NCBI GenBank assembly: GCA_017562135.1
Contig: QEYB01000911.1
Span: 62,001 to 126,000, forward strand
Length of the DNA: 64,000 nt
DNA from: Dipylidium caninum
Taxonomy: Eukaryota > Platyhelminthes > Cestoda > Cyclophyllidea > Dipylidiidae
Direction of reading: 5' to 3'
Of the stretch, positions 12,881-25,146 are shown piece by piece; the first letter of the stretch is position 1; each line of letters starts with the position of its first letter. The notes below the pieces were generated by a model, which was not told where the DNA came from, ran no database searches, and saw nothing but the letters and a program-made list of their open reading frames with translations. The position numbers and the translations under genes were made by a program.

Positions 12881-15800
12881 ATGCTATTCGCCCCATGGTA
12901 TCACACAGGACTTCGCCGACGACTCATTCAACTAACTTTTCGACGACTAAACGGATCTTCTTCGAAAGTAAACACTTGGGATTTTTACTCTCTGTTTAGC
13001 CATTTGATATTACTAGGATTCGTAATATTGGCATTTCTGCCCACATAGACAGTGGCAAGACCACAGTTTCCGAACGCATCCTATTCTACACGAATCGCAT
13101 TTCCTCCATGCATGAGGTTGGCTTTCACTTTTTTTTTATAATAGGCCTTGCTCTTTTTTATTCATGCGATTTTACCCCTTTAAGGTACGCGGAAAGGATG
13201 GAGTGGGGGCAGTGATGGACTCCATGGAATTGGAGCGGCAACGAGGAATCACTATCCAATCAGCATCGACATATACCTCTTGGCGGGGTCACACCATCAA
13301 CTTAATTGATACACCAGGACATGTTGATTTTACAGTGGAGGTGGAACGCGCACTGCGTGTTCTCGATGGCGCAGTGCTTATCCTCTGTGCGGTTGGTGGT
13401 GTTCAGAGTCAGACACTTACCGTAGACAGGCAGATGAATCGATATCGGGTGCCTAAGGTAGCCTTTATCAACAAGGTGGACCGCTTGGATGCCAATCCTT
13501 ATCGTGTTATTAAACAAATGCGGTGGGTCTCGTAGCCCTAGGCGCGTACTAGTATAAATTAATCCTTTTTATTTTCATAGCAAACGTCACCTTACGTATC
13601 TTTTTAGGAATGCTTTAATCTATGCTTGTGGCCAGCTTTTATGCTGGATCCATAAAGAATAATTTTGCGCGGGTATTTGTTTTTAAAAAAACTTATTTTT
13701 TTTATACTGCATCATCTACAACTTTAATGTTCATCTTCCAAAACTAGCGTATAACACCACTTCATTCATCATCTTACATTGTACTGTTTTAGTTTAGTTA
13801 AATTAATCTTATTATTTTGGTAAAAATTACGGCTTGAGAATATATCCAAAAGTTCATCTAATTTTAAATTGTTATTGAATAAAATAGAAATGTTTAAACT
13901 GAAAGTTGTTATACTTTTGTCACTTGTGTATTGTTATAGCTTTGGTGATTTACATAGCGCTCTGATTTCTTCCATTATTCAGTTGATCTTTTTAATACAA
14001 CAATTTCCCTATCAGGGGCACCTTTTTTAATTTTTGAGATGATTTAATTTTACTATAAATTCTAGTCTTGCTCATCCTTACCGGTACAAAATCCGTTTCA
14101 GTGATAAACTGCGCTATCATACTGCTTTCGTCAACATCCCTATTGGTTTGGAGTCGAAAAACGTTGGCATAGTTGATCTTCTAACGGAAAAGGCTATATA
14201 TTTTGACGAACCGCAGGGTTTGAGTCTGCGAGAAGAGGAAATTCCCAAAGAGATGGTGGCAGAAGCAAAGGATCGTCGTGCCGAACTGATTGGTAAGAAG
14301 ATTCTTCGAACATCTTTTTTGGCAATTACCGAGGGTTGTGATCCACCGGTTACTTTTCAGCATTTCCGCACAAAGTGCGAGAGTGTCGGAGATTTCTTGT
14401 TGATCCCCTTCATAAAGATTTTGAGATTTAAATTATGGGTTACTTATCGCCCCACTTCCCTAGATCATCGAATGTCATACTCTTTAATAAGGACTATTCA
14501 TAATCGGTTCTCATCAGGTCACACCATTTCATTGTTAATACCATTTCCAATCTCATTGGTTGTATGCGGTAAATGCCGCCTTACAAAATGAGGACTTGGC
14601 CTCTTATGCGTATTCTCATAAGCCATATATATTGAAATTCCAAGTGAAAAGTCTCCTTTTTGGGATTGCTTTATCTTTTATTTTGCCGGCAAACTTTAAT
14701 ACCTTCCATACCCAAACTATGGGACTTTTGTCGAATTGGCAGTTGTTCGTCCTACGCGCCAAGATTATCAGTCATATCCATCGTTAATTCGGCCTTTATT
14801 GTAGTATAATCACTAAAGTTGAATCGACATTTTGGGGGTTAAGCGAGGCCTTTCAAATTAATGCAATCTTTTATTCTACTCGTTCGGCATCAAAATTCAA
14901 GTTTTTTATGGACTTAGAGTTTGAAAACAATTTGCTGGCTTACAATTAACAGTTTTGAGAATCCTTGCCCAGTTGTGTGGATTTTTCCTCTACAATCAGA
15001 GTGATCCCCTGTAGGTAATTATTTAAGCAGTGAACGTACATTAACTTCCTTACATCTTAATAGAGTGCCTAGCCAATGTGGACGAGGAGATAGGGGAAGC
15101 TTACCTGTCAGAGACGGTGCCCCCAATTGACCATTTGAAGGCCGGCATACGGAGGGCCACGCTGGCACATCGCTTCACCCCAGTGCTTGTGGGCACTGCA
15201 TTGAAAAATCGCGGTGTACAGCCACTAATGGACGCGGTAGTGGATTACTTACCGAATCCTCTGGAGATTCAGCACTATGCACTTCGCGAAAAGGAGGGGT
15301 GAGTGTTTTCTCGTGTCTTTCCAGTGGATAAAATTGTAGTAATTTTCCTGTTCTCATTGTAGGGAAACGGAGAAGGTGCCTTTAGACGGGTCTAGGACAT
15401 CTGATGCACCGTATTTGAGCCTCGCATTTAAACTCGAGGTTTGTTCATTTCAACCATTTTTTATTTGCATTTTAATGCTTTTTAAGGATTCTGTAAGTAA
15501 ATGTAGGCTGTTTCTTCCCCGTGTGTTAAAAGCAGAAAATATCCCTGCCATTTCGTCAACTGCACCTGCACCCATTTAAGTAGTTACGTTCTTTCATATA
15601 TGTACATGGACAGTCGAGGGGTATCCACTTTATAAAAAAATCTTTCAATTCCCTGCGTTAAACTGTTGATTTTTCTCCCTCGCTGTGTCCTGTCGAGTTT
15701 AGTACTACTGTTTGGAATTGAGTAGCCAATTATAAATATTTTTATTAGGGTTTTTTGAACATCTTTTCCGTGTTTACTAACTTATTTGGCTATACGGACA

Positions 15801-18800
15801 CTGTTCCCCAGGACTTATTTTCAAATTTCATGTTTGTTTGAGCCATCACGAACTCTTTCTTGCTTACGAGTTTCCGTGAATTGAGACAAGTAGAGTAGTA
15901 AAACAAATCTGCTTCTTTTTCTGAGCTAGTTTTTAAGGGACTTTTGCCTTAAAAATTATCATGTATAATTTACTTCTAGCATAATAAGGAGGTGTATATG
16001 TGGGCTCATAGGAATTTTTTACCTTTTACTAAATACTTTGTCGGATGTAATTCTTCGGTTCGAACCCGGGCTTATTAAAAGTAAAAGCGGTATTAAGCAG
16101 AGTATTCACTAAGCACATTTATTTTCGTTGCCCTTCTCTTACTTTATTCCCGCGCGTCATATGAAATTTTGAGGATTCCATTTCGGGAGTATCGTCCACT
16201 TTACAGCGTTAAAATTACGAGCATTTGATCAAGTCCTACCCGAGTTGAACGACGAAATTAAGGCCCCCGGCATTACCGTTTGTTATTTGCTTCTATCTTA
16301 CTTCGACGATCTTTTTTAAATATGGTTCTTATCCTCAGTTCTTCAACCAACTTATTTTAAGCACAACCGCGTAAAGTTTCTATAGCTTTTTAGCATAGGA
16401 ATTCAATGTCGAGAAAGAGGTATCCTTTTGGTTAATGGGATTGAGGTCTTGTAGACTTGGCAGCCAACAGAGTTATGGAAATGAGATGATATAATTCTTC
16501 CGAATCAATATTATCTTTCATTTATTTGTTACCGTATTTCGCCAAACAGCTTTGATATGCCTTAGGTATATTTTTTTAATACCGCATTCAAAGAAACAGA
16601 TTAGCATTTGTTCTTTACACACTGACACAACCAAGTGTTGTTCCCTTCCGCAGGCAAGCAAGTTCGGCCAGCTGACCTACACGCGAGTGTACCAGGGTTG
16701 TCTGCGACGAGGAGAGTCCATATACAACACCCGCACAGGCAAGAAGGTGCGGGTGCCGCGTCTTGGTCGCATGAACGTTGATACTTTTGAGGACCTTGAA
16801 GCCGTCTATGCCGGTGACATAGCTGCTCTCTTTGGAGTTGACTGCTCTTCCGGTGACACCCTCGTCTCGCCCCCAACAGCCTCATAGAAGATGTCTCAAT
16901 GGTAGCGTCTTCTCTTTGCCTTCGGCTTTGTATTGGTTTGATCATACATGGAAGAGGCTTCTGTATTCGTCCGTATTATTGCTCTGAATGGTCCCCTTTA
17001 ATGTTTTTCCTTTTGATTGGCATTGGATGAGGCCCTTTGCGTTATCATTCTATTGTCACTTTGATGTGGTGATAAACTCATAACTTATATTCTGTAGGAA
17101 TGGCCTTTAAAATCTTCAAGCCCTAAAAAACGCCCCATTTTAGTCATAAATACCTATTCCGTTAATTTGAAACTGTGGAACTAATCCTTACTTGCAGTTC
17201 TTTTCTTCCACTCGCTCAATGACTTGTAATTCTACGCCCTTATTGTTGTTACAGCGATAATTTTGTGTGATTGCGATACATTTGAGTCCTTTTAAAGTGC
17301 GGCTCTTTACTTGTACATGCTCATGAAGAGTCCTTTCAAATACTTCCTTAACCGCTTGCTCTATTTGCCTCCTGAATAATTCAACTAAACCATAATTTTT
17401 TCGAACTAGCATTCTTTGTTATTGGCTCGATATTTCTAGTGCCTAATGTTTTATACTTTGCACTTTTTAAAAGATTATCTCTGATCTCTCTCCATTTGAA
17501 ATTTTTTTTCCAGAAACAAAATAACTTAATTATGACTTTACATCACTGAACCTTTGTTTCGATGTTTCTTGGTCCCAATTTGTTGCGGGCATTTTCCTGA
17601 CTGTGGTGGAAGTATGACGATGTTAGTTTACAACTCATACCAGCTTTTTCGCAATGACGGTTCCCTTCTTGGCAATTTTTGTAGCCTTCCAAAATGATAT
17701 TTAGTGGGGACAAAGGGTGTTGGCGTTACCTAGTTTTTTGGGTGTATTCTTTTCATCGCGCCCCACTGATCCAGAGGAGCTGTGCACACGTTGTGGTTTT
17801 TATATTATTACTACCGGTATGGGAGGCCTTATGGGGCGCGAAATTGAGGTGAAGCACTTGTTTAACCGGCTCCGCAAAAGGCTGCTTTTGGGCGGTTCTA
17901 TTATTAACTAATTCATTGTTAGCCTATTCAAATTCTTAATTTTGAGTAAATAATGGTAAATAAGCTTTCTTTTGCATAAGAACTCATCCAACACGCGATA
18001 TTTAGCTGTTCACTAAACCTAGAAAATCACTGTTGGTCATTTCGACAAAAATGCTAACATCATTGCAAACCGTCATGAAGTCGGGAAACTATGTCTCTCT
18101 TTTCCTTTAAAAAGGCAGTGGGAAATGTGTACGCTGTATCTTTGTTCTAATTCTGGCAGGAATCGATGTATATTCCGGAGCCGGTTGTGTCGATGTCCAT
18201 TACGCCGGTCGACAAACATAATGTGGATTCCTTCAGTAAGGGACTTGGCCGTTTTACCAAAGAGGATCCCACTTTTCGCCTTCGACACGACCCCGAGAGC
18301 GGCCAGGCGTTGGTCTCGGGCATGGGCGAGCTGCATCTTGAAATTTACGCCCAGCGACTGGCTCGCGAGTACAACGCGCCCTGCATCCTCGGCAAACCAA
18401 AAGTCGCTTTTCGCGAGACCCTTCTTGAACCTATCGAGTTAGTTGAAGTGGAAATTGCGATTCAACTAAAAAATAGATTCAACGTCATGGGTTAGAATGT
18501 GGCAAGTAAATCGGTTACCAGTGCCTTAACCAATTCGACTTAATCAGGCTAGCTTGACCTACCATGACCGAATGCAATTAGGGATATCGTTTCCTGCCCT
18601 GGGCGAGATCAACGGTTAAGCGCGGTAGTATTTCTTGTGTGTTATCCGAATTGAGTCAGAAATACTTGATGATTCTCAGTGGTTGTATAGTCTTTCTTGT
18701 TCATATCTCAAAGTAGTTTATGGCGATATCGTTTATCGTCTGCGTTTACCAAACATGTTCCCTGCTGCTCGACCATCTGGTACTCTATTTTGTCGTAAAT

Positions 18801-21235
18801 TGCCTCCAGCTATGTTCCATTAGATTCTGCCTGTACTGCTCTTACATTTTGACTTGGGGTCGTTTAGGTAGGCGTGTCCGTGTCCGTGTGATTATTTCCC
18901 ATGACCATTATTTTGACAGAAGTTTACTACTTTCGATCTTATATCAACCTGGCTGACATCTATCGCTCATCCATCGCTAATTTGCGCCTCAAAAACCGCC
19001 CACTAGGTTTGACTACCTGCATAAAAAGCAGTCAGGTGGTGCGGGTCAGTACGGTCGAGTGATTGGGGTGTTGGAACCACTGCCAGTGCAACAAAACACG
19101 CAAGTGATCTTCTCGGACGAGACAGTCGGCACCAACATCCCCAAGCACTATGTCCCCGCCATTGAGGCGGGTTTCCGGGACATCTGCGAAGCTGGCGGTG
19201 TCTTTGCGGAGCCAAGATTATGGGAGTGAAATTCCGTCTGCAAGACGGCGCTCACCACTGCGTCGACAGCAGCGATTGGGCATTCCGACAGGCTGCTGAA
19301 GGCGCCATGCGGCAGAGTAAGTTGCCCTCCATCCTTCCATAGGCTTATGCTTTTGCCTGTTCCACGATGTATTCTTCGCTTTATCTCTCACTCCAGTCCA
19401 TATCTTTGTTTTGGCAAACATTATAAATTCTGTACCTTGTTAAAGCATAAATCCTTTTATCGGTTTCCCACATTAATCCTGCAATAAGTAAATGTTATCT
19501 TAAATAGTATTACACATGGAATGCCTTTTCGGGAGCTAGGAGACGCTGACTCGCCAGTCTACTACCTCGACTTTCATCGTATAATAAAAGACAATTTCTC
19601 CCTATTATCTGAGCCGATTTACCTTGATCTGACATCTCTTAAAATCTAGTCTTCTCTTTCGAGGGTCAACTTCTCGATCGCAACCGAGGTAGAAAACAAT
19701 TGCGAGCGTATCCTCTAACCTTTTTTTGACAAATGCCATTTATCCTTCATTGTTTGGTTATGGTGACTGTCATTGTCTAACTTGGGATTCGCGTTTTTAT
19801 TAACTCTTTAATAGAAATTCCTTCGAAGTGGGTCATTAAATGACTGGCATTATTTGGCTGCATTGTACCCCTCGCCCACTCTCTTCTTCATCCCCTAGTC
19901 CTGCCAAACTCGCCCCATAGTCTGCTTAAATGACTCACTGTCTAAGTTTTCTCGGTTTTCCCGCAATTTCAATCTTGTTACGAGAGGATGACGTTCTTAT
20001 GGAAATAAAAAGTTTCTTTAAGAACGCTTAGGTCAACCTTCGAAGCACTCAAGACGCTTGCATTCAATTGTGGGAGAAATCGCTCTACTCCTTTCATTTT
20101 CAGCATTCGAACAAGGCAAGTGGATCATTCTCGAACCGATTATGTCGGTGGAATGCACCGCACCAGTAGAATTTCACGGTCAACTGCTGAGCTCCGTGGT
20201 TCGGCGCAACGGCCTCATTGTGGATACCGACGTCAGCGATGCATATGCTCGCATCATTGCTGAGGTGGGGCATCGATACTGAGTGCTACGTTGATGTGTC
20301 TTGCAAATATCGCATTCTCTTCACAACATTATCACGAATATTTCAAACGTCTACACCTTCATTTTTTATCCCAAGTGCTTAGTGATACCGCTAGTCATGT
20401 CTCCTTCGCCTAAATGTTTGAGTATCTTTATCAGTTTTAAAGTGTTGGCGTCGTCGGTTGATAAACTTCAAATAAGATTTTGGAGTCGCCTTGGTAATTA
20501 CGGATGTGATTACCTCGATTGGAGTTTTAGGTTTTTTTGAAACGGTTTGTCGTAACAAAACTAGTTTTTGATAGTAGGCCTTCGAGCTGTCATGTTCATG
20601 AACTTAGTAGACCGCCTAGTTTCAGCTTTTTTTTATTCAGTCTGTGCGGTTGTCTTATGCCTTTTGATGTCAGATCGGCAAATAGTTTCTTTATACCAAT
20701 TTAACCTTTTTCGGTTTCCAGGGCTAAAAGAAGGTCATTTATTTTTCTTCTCGTTTTCACGATTTTGATTATTTTCCTTACTCCGTTTAGTTTATGCTCC
20801 TTTCTGATTGTCGTTGCGTCACCTCTCGTGCATCTGTTTGCGCACATTTCTCTTAGTCCTCAGCCTACAGTCGTCAACGTGTGCTGGAAGCCAGAATTCC
20901 TGTGGAAGCATTATAATATGACGACGTGTGACTGAGCTCTGGGTTTTAAGGTTTACTTTTCAAAACCCCTTTATCGTCCGAGCCTCCCTTTTCATTCGTC
21001 CTTTACTCTGTTTTTGCCACATCAGGTGCCCTTAAATGATATGTTTGGCTACACGGGTGAACTGCGTGGACTGACGGAGGGCAAAGGCGAGTACACGATG
21101 GAATTCTCCAAATACTGTCCTGCTCGTACCACAACTACGGAGGCAGCGATAGCGGAGGCTGAAGAGGCTAACCAAAAGCAGGCATCGGGCGCCCCCGCCA
21201 TCATGTCAAAGAATAAAAAGAAGAAGCGCAACTAA
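12881..21235 (+). CDS. GFM1: Elongation factor G, mitochondrial (11 exons)
   Basis: GTP-dependent translocase of mitochondrial ribosomes. Exons: 12881-12967, 13000-13116, 13185-13522, 14102-14292, 15064-15298, 15363-15438, 16654-16901, 18160-18437, 19007-19316, 20104-20264, 21026-21235. The conceptual length is about 750 residues, as in animal GFM1. The first 29 residues are Arg-rich with no acidic residue, fitting a mitochondrial presequence. GTPase motifs: AHIDSGKT (about 43-50), RGITI (88-92), DTPGH (110-114) and NKVD (164-167). The exon at 16654 carries domain II ([12 protein letters not shown]). Domains III-V follow ([42 protein letters not shown]). The C-terminus is Lys-rich (SKNKKKKRN). 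Two one-base frame breaks (16870-16874 and 19206-19213) interrupt an otherwise family-like protein. In both exons the phases on either side fit only if one base is restored, so I treat them as errors rather than decay. Intron 1 is only 32 bases. Confidence 0.94.
15982..16077 (+). other. tRNA-like fragment in GFM1 intron 6 (weak)
   Basis: TAATAAG (15982-15988) can pair perfectly with CTTATTA (16071-16077). Just before the latter is a T-arm-like hairpin with loop TTCGAAC (16059-16065) containing the B-box core GGTTCGAACCC. I could not fold a D arm or an anticodon arm between them and there is no A box, so this is not called as a tRNA gene. It may be a tRNA-derived remnant or coincidence. Confidence 0.15.
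16870..16874 (+). other. GFM1: Apparent one-base deletion in a C run of GFM1 exon 7
   Basis: Up to S-S-G-D-T-L-V-S-P the exon matches EF-G. After the five-C run the literal frame hits TAG within a few codons. The next frame reads N-S-L-I-E-D-V-S-M into a good donor (GTAGCG at 16902) that meets exon 8 (E-S-M-Y-I-P-E-P) in phase 0. Adding one base restores everything. Confidence 0.75.
19206..19213 (+). other. GFM1: Apparent one-base deletion in GFM1 exon 9
   Basis: The literal frame goes from G-G-V-F-A to a TGA about eight codons later. Shifting one base at GCGGAGCC gives [15 protein letters not shown], a clear EF-G domain segment. It ends at donor GTAAG (19317) in phase 1, matching exon 10. 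A lost G in a short G run is the simplest explanation. Confidence 0.75.
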
Positions 21236-22874
21236 ATTTGCTACATCTGCAAACGTACATTTCAAACCTCATGTATAGAAAAGTTTATCACTATTTTACT
21301 CTTTTTCCGATATAATCTGACCATGATACATGAAATCGGTCTTATTCATTGACTAGGTGAGTGGGACTGTATTCCGCCTATCTCTAACCTCTTTGGTGTT
21401 GGGCTCGCCCGTTTGTCGTGTCCGGCCTCCGCCTCACTTTGCATCCTTTCTTGGGACCAAAATGTTAAGATGACGACTCAAGAATCTTTTTTCTACGCCT
21501 AATCCACCGTCCGAATAGCAACAGTTAATCGCTCTCTTTGTCCTGGATTGTTAGGTATCATTTGGCCATGTAATTGGTGTTAATTTAAGTCGGAGACTTG
21601 TTTTCAAACGGGACAAGTTTTCTCAAATAAGAAAGTTTGATTTACCTATGGTACTTATTTTACCTAATTCTCTCTTGAATGATAACTTTCAATAGGCTGC
21701 TGGTGAACATTAGGGTCTATTCGGCCACCATGATGGCAACTCGTTTTTCCTTCCCCGATGGCAACATTAAGACGCACCACTTTTAAGGCAATTAAGTTAC
21801 CTATGAGTTAATCGCTTTCTTGGGTTCACCGTTCATCCTTTTTGAGGCGGTGTATACTTTTTCTCCATGCACCATTAGATTTGTTTAATTTGCGAGAATT
21901 GCTGCAGTCACGACATTAGGTCTGGTGTGAGGCTCTCTGGGTTAAACGTCTCGATTCCAAACTGGGGGAGTGAGCAGTCGCACGAGTGAACGTGTCGCGG
22001 TCAGTCCTGTGAGGGGAGGTGCGAAACGCGTGGTGCATGTATTCCAGTGCCGACTGCGCACCCCCAAAACTACTCACTAATCAGTGTAAGGGCGTAGTGC
22101 TAACTCATCACGCGACCTATTTGGTTTGCAGATTGTTGAAGCCAAACTTCCCCTTCCTACTTTCTCCTCTGTCTAGATGCTTCCTTTCTTTGGGGGTTGG
22201 TGATTGTTATGGACGAGAAAGTCGCCCGATCCGGGCTTAGCCAACTTCTTCCACTGTTGTTCGCATCCTATGGCAGACTCACAGAGCCTGGATATTCCCT
22301 CAAACCACTGTTTGAGTCTCCAACGCGGAAATCCAGTGTGGGACGGAGACTGATTGTGGCGCAAAGCAGAAAGATTTCGGTTGCTGACTGTCGATGTAAC
22401 ATTTCTAATGCCAATCTGGTAGCGAAGTAAGCATTCCGCATTCTGACCCCTTCACTATTCACATCGCACATCACTAAGTTGAGCCTATCAGGCTTTCTTA
22501 TCACTCATTTCAGTTGGATGCCGCCAAATTTAGTGAAATTGTCAGCTGACATGGAAAAAGTTATGTTATTAACTACTCTCCACGGTTATTCAATAAGTTT
22601 AACTTCATCCAAAGAGGAAAAAAGGGTCTACAGATGATTTTAGAGCAGCATATAAGCTGTTAATTTTTTCGCATAAAGTTCATGCAAGAGGAGACGGAGG
22701 ACGTAAACGCGAGATGAGAGGCTTCCTAACTCCTCTTTCTCGGATAGAAAGCCTTCTCGTAATCACGACGTCCGAGTTCGGAATTCATTGAAATAAGAAC
22801 TCAATAAAATCTTCATGAAATCAAGCCCACTTAAAATGGACTCTTTGTTGCGCAAATTTTTCCAATTGGGGTAT
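21236..22874. other. Tail-to-tail spacer, no gene recognised
   Basis: This lies between the convergent stops of GFM1 and the PP1-like gene. The short frames on both strands show no family motif. It should contain both 3' untranslated regions; I could not fix a polyadenylation site for either gene. Confidence 0.4.
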
Positions 22875-24023
22875 TTAAGGGCTACCAGGATGATTTGAAA
22901 TTCCCATGGATGCCGTTGGCCGGGAGCCTCCTGGCGCGTCGGTGTGAATGATGTGGAAACTTCCCTCCAGTTCCGCATCTTCCTCGTTTTTTAAACTGGA
23001 CGTGGAGTCAAAGAGGTAGTTGGGGGCTAAAATCACTCGATTAAGACAAAATACCGCTGCTGCGTTATCGAACTCCCCACAATAATTTGGAGCAGAGAAG
23101 ATAGTGACGAGGGAGCGATTGGCGTAGAATTCGTAGCCATCTTCCACCACTTGGTGAGCCCGACAAATGAGGTCGAGGTTAAATCGCTCCAAGAAGCGGT
23201 CAATAATGTCAGGTCCAAACATATAGGAAACGCCCCGTTCGCTCGGCTCCCATCCGCGCGGTTCCCGTGCGTCTCCGACAGATTCTAGGTACCAGGGATC
23301 AGACCAAAGCAGGTCACAGAGCAGTCCACAGTCAGGTACATCACAGGGACGAACAATCTCTCGAATTTTTCGTTTTAGGTCAGCCAAGTTGGTTAGTTCT
23401 GGAGTGAGCATTTCTGGAGATAAGCCTCCATGACAGCAGAATATTTGATTTTCAATTATTGCGCTCACGGGCATGCAAGAGAACGCGTCAATAAATGTCC
23501 TCCACAGCCTTATAGAAAATCGTCTTCTGCACTCCTCAAAGAAACCATATATGCGCGAGATCGCCTGGCTCTCGTGGTTTCCACGAAGAAGGAAAAAGCG
23601 GGTGGGATAACGAAGTTTGTAGCAAAATAGCAAGCATATTGTTTCTAGACTCTGCTTTCCTCGATCAACATAATCTCCCAAAAAAAGATAGTTCACCTTT
23701 TCAGGTGCTCCGCAAAGCTCAAAGAGACGGAGCAGGTCATCATACTGACCGTGAATGTCTCCACATATTTTGATTGGCCCACCAAGGTCAAGTAGACCCG
23801 GTTGTGCAAGGAAGAGGGAGCGTACATTTCGACAAATGCCTGTTATCTCGTCGCTTGTTAGCATTAACGATTTATTTGCCTTTTCTCGAATCCGCCATAA
23901 TCTTGATATATAAGAATCTAACTGCTCATTATCGCTGTAAACGTAGTATTTTGTGTTAGACTGATTATGGGGATCCGTTTCATGTAAAGAGGATAAGGGG
24001 TCCTGTGAACTACTCGTTGTCAT
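22875..24023 (-). CDS. PP1-like serine/threonine phosphatase catalytic subunit, intronless
   Basis: A single 382-codon exon encoding a metallophosphatase of the PPP family that removes phosphate from Ser/Thr. All core motifs are present: GDIHGQ (88-93), GDYVDRG (116-122), RGNHE (147-151), HGG (198-200), RAHQ (288-291) and [11 protein letters not shown] (310-320), so the metal ligands D89, H91, D117, N149, H198 and H290 are all there. IFCCHGG and [15 protein letters not shown] point to PP1 rather than PP2A. It is about 50 residues longer than typical PP1. It has an extra 35-40-residue Ser/Asn-rich N-terminus, insertions after HGGLSPE (near 205-222) and after LLWSDP (near 244-257), a longer loop before G-S-F-H-I-I-H (354-360), and a Gly/Ser/Pro-rich tail. 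Lack of introns among intron-rich neighbours suggests an origin by retroposition. It is probably catalytically active; regulatory-subunit binding may differ from canonical PP1. Substrates are unknown. Confidence 0.95.
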   Translation of the reverse strand: MTTSSSQDPLSSLHETDPHNQSNTKYYVYSDNEQLDSYISRLWRIREKANKSLMLTSDEITGICRNVRSLFLAQPGLLDLGGPIKICGDIHGQYDDLLRLFELCGAPEKVNYLFLGDYVDRGKQSLETICLLFCYKLRYPTRFFLLRGNHESQAISRIYGFFEECRRRFSIRLWRTFIDAFSCMPVSAIIENQIFCCHGGLSPEMLTPELTNLADLKRKIREIVRPCDVPDCGLLCDLLWSDPWYLESVGDAREPRGWEPSERGVSYMFGPDIIDRFLERFNLDLICRAHQVVEDGYEFYANRSLVTIFSAPNYCGEFDNAAAVFCLNRVILAPNYLFDSTSSLKNEEDAELEGSFHIIHTDAPGGSRPTASMGISNHPGSP

Positions 24024-25146
24024 ATCTCACGAGTTTTGAGACGTCCTCACATTGGCCTTGTCCACGTTTTGAACTACCTCGAATTTATTGATTTGTGTCA
24101 CAGTTTCAAAGCTATGCAAATTTCCCTTCTTAGGGCAACTCCTAGGATAGGCAAACGCGAAAGATTTGCTCTGTTAAAAGCAAATTCAAAATATTCGGAG
24201 AAGTGAAAGGCTTAAATAATTACTACAAAGAATCGCCAATAGATAGCTATCTGTTTGCACCTCTTGTATCTTGGAACATGGGCTCAATTGCTTCCAGCCT
24301 AAGTGCTTCGAGAATAAAATCTTAAATATCTAACCTTTAAAATGACTTCTTTTTTTGCTTCACTTTTCTCGAAGACGCATTGGCGATTTTAGATGACTTA
24401 AACACACGCTAAAGCCGACCATGCATGTTGTAAGGATTTGTTTGAGTTTGCTAATTTTACAAAATATGAATATAAAAGAAAGTTATAAGACTACAACACT
24501 CGCGGAGTAATGCTGACATTTTGCGTACTTGAATCAAACACATTGGACGTTGATTTGGGTGACCTGCAGAGTACTCAAGAGTTATTTCTGAATTATTTTA
24601 AATCCCCTTATATTTATTTGACAACGTCGTCTGTTTTATGTGCGAGAGTAATCGATAAAGATAAAGGTTGCTGTGAAGAAGGACGGCATGCAATTCTTCG
24701 CTTTTGCCGCATGTGTCGAGTAATGGTTTGATAGTGGAGCCCGCGGAAATTAGTTAGGTTTAAGCTCCTGAACGAAGCTTACTGTTGTAACAATAAATCT
24801 GGATTTCTTTGTACATTACTTCCCTCCATGAAAATTCCTATGTAGATACAATCATTATAAATTTGATGATGGGTACGTCGACAGCAAGTTTGTTTGACTC
24901 ATTTTGTATAGGCAGGTGAAAAATTAATGATAAGTAAAAATTTAGATGCGTTGAAAAGGGACTGATGCGACAAATCAGAAGGCATGAAATAAATATGGAG
25001 ACTTACATTTTAGTTGCGTCTAAGGAATTTTAAACCGAACTTAATATATATTTGGGTCACATTTGGTATGTTTTAATTTGTCTGAAACGCGGTGCCGCTT
25101 CAAATCACTTGAGGATGATTTAGTTTGTTTTCCGGTGTCCCTGCAG
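24024..25146. promoter_or_regulatory. Divergent spacer between PP1-like and STOX genes
   Basis: The PP1-like gene starts leftward at 24023 and the first recognised STOX exon begins near 25147. The STOX start codon is not visible in the exon's own frame, so a short upstream exon and the promoter are expected here or farther left. The 74-codon frame at 24510-24731 shows no family feature and I do not assign it. Confidence 0.35.

Noticed and set aside
17717..17911. Possible extra GFM1 exon between 16902 and 18159
   Set aside because: Exons 7 and 8 already join in phase with no missing EF-G segment, and this frame has no EF-G similarity.
12881..21235. GFM1 as a pseudogene
   Set aside because: Apart from two single-base breaks in base runs, every motif, intron phase and splice site is intact, so sequence error is more likely than decay.
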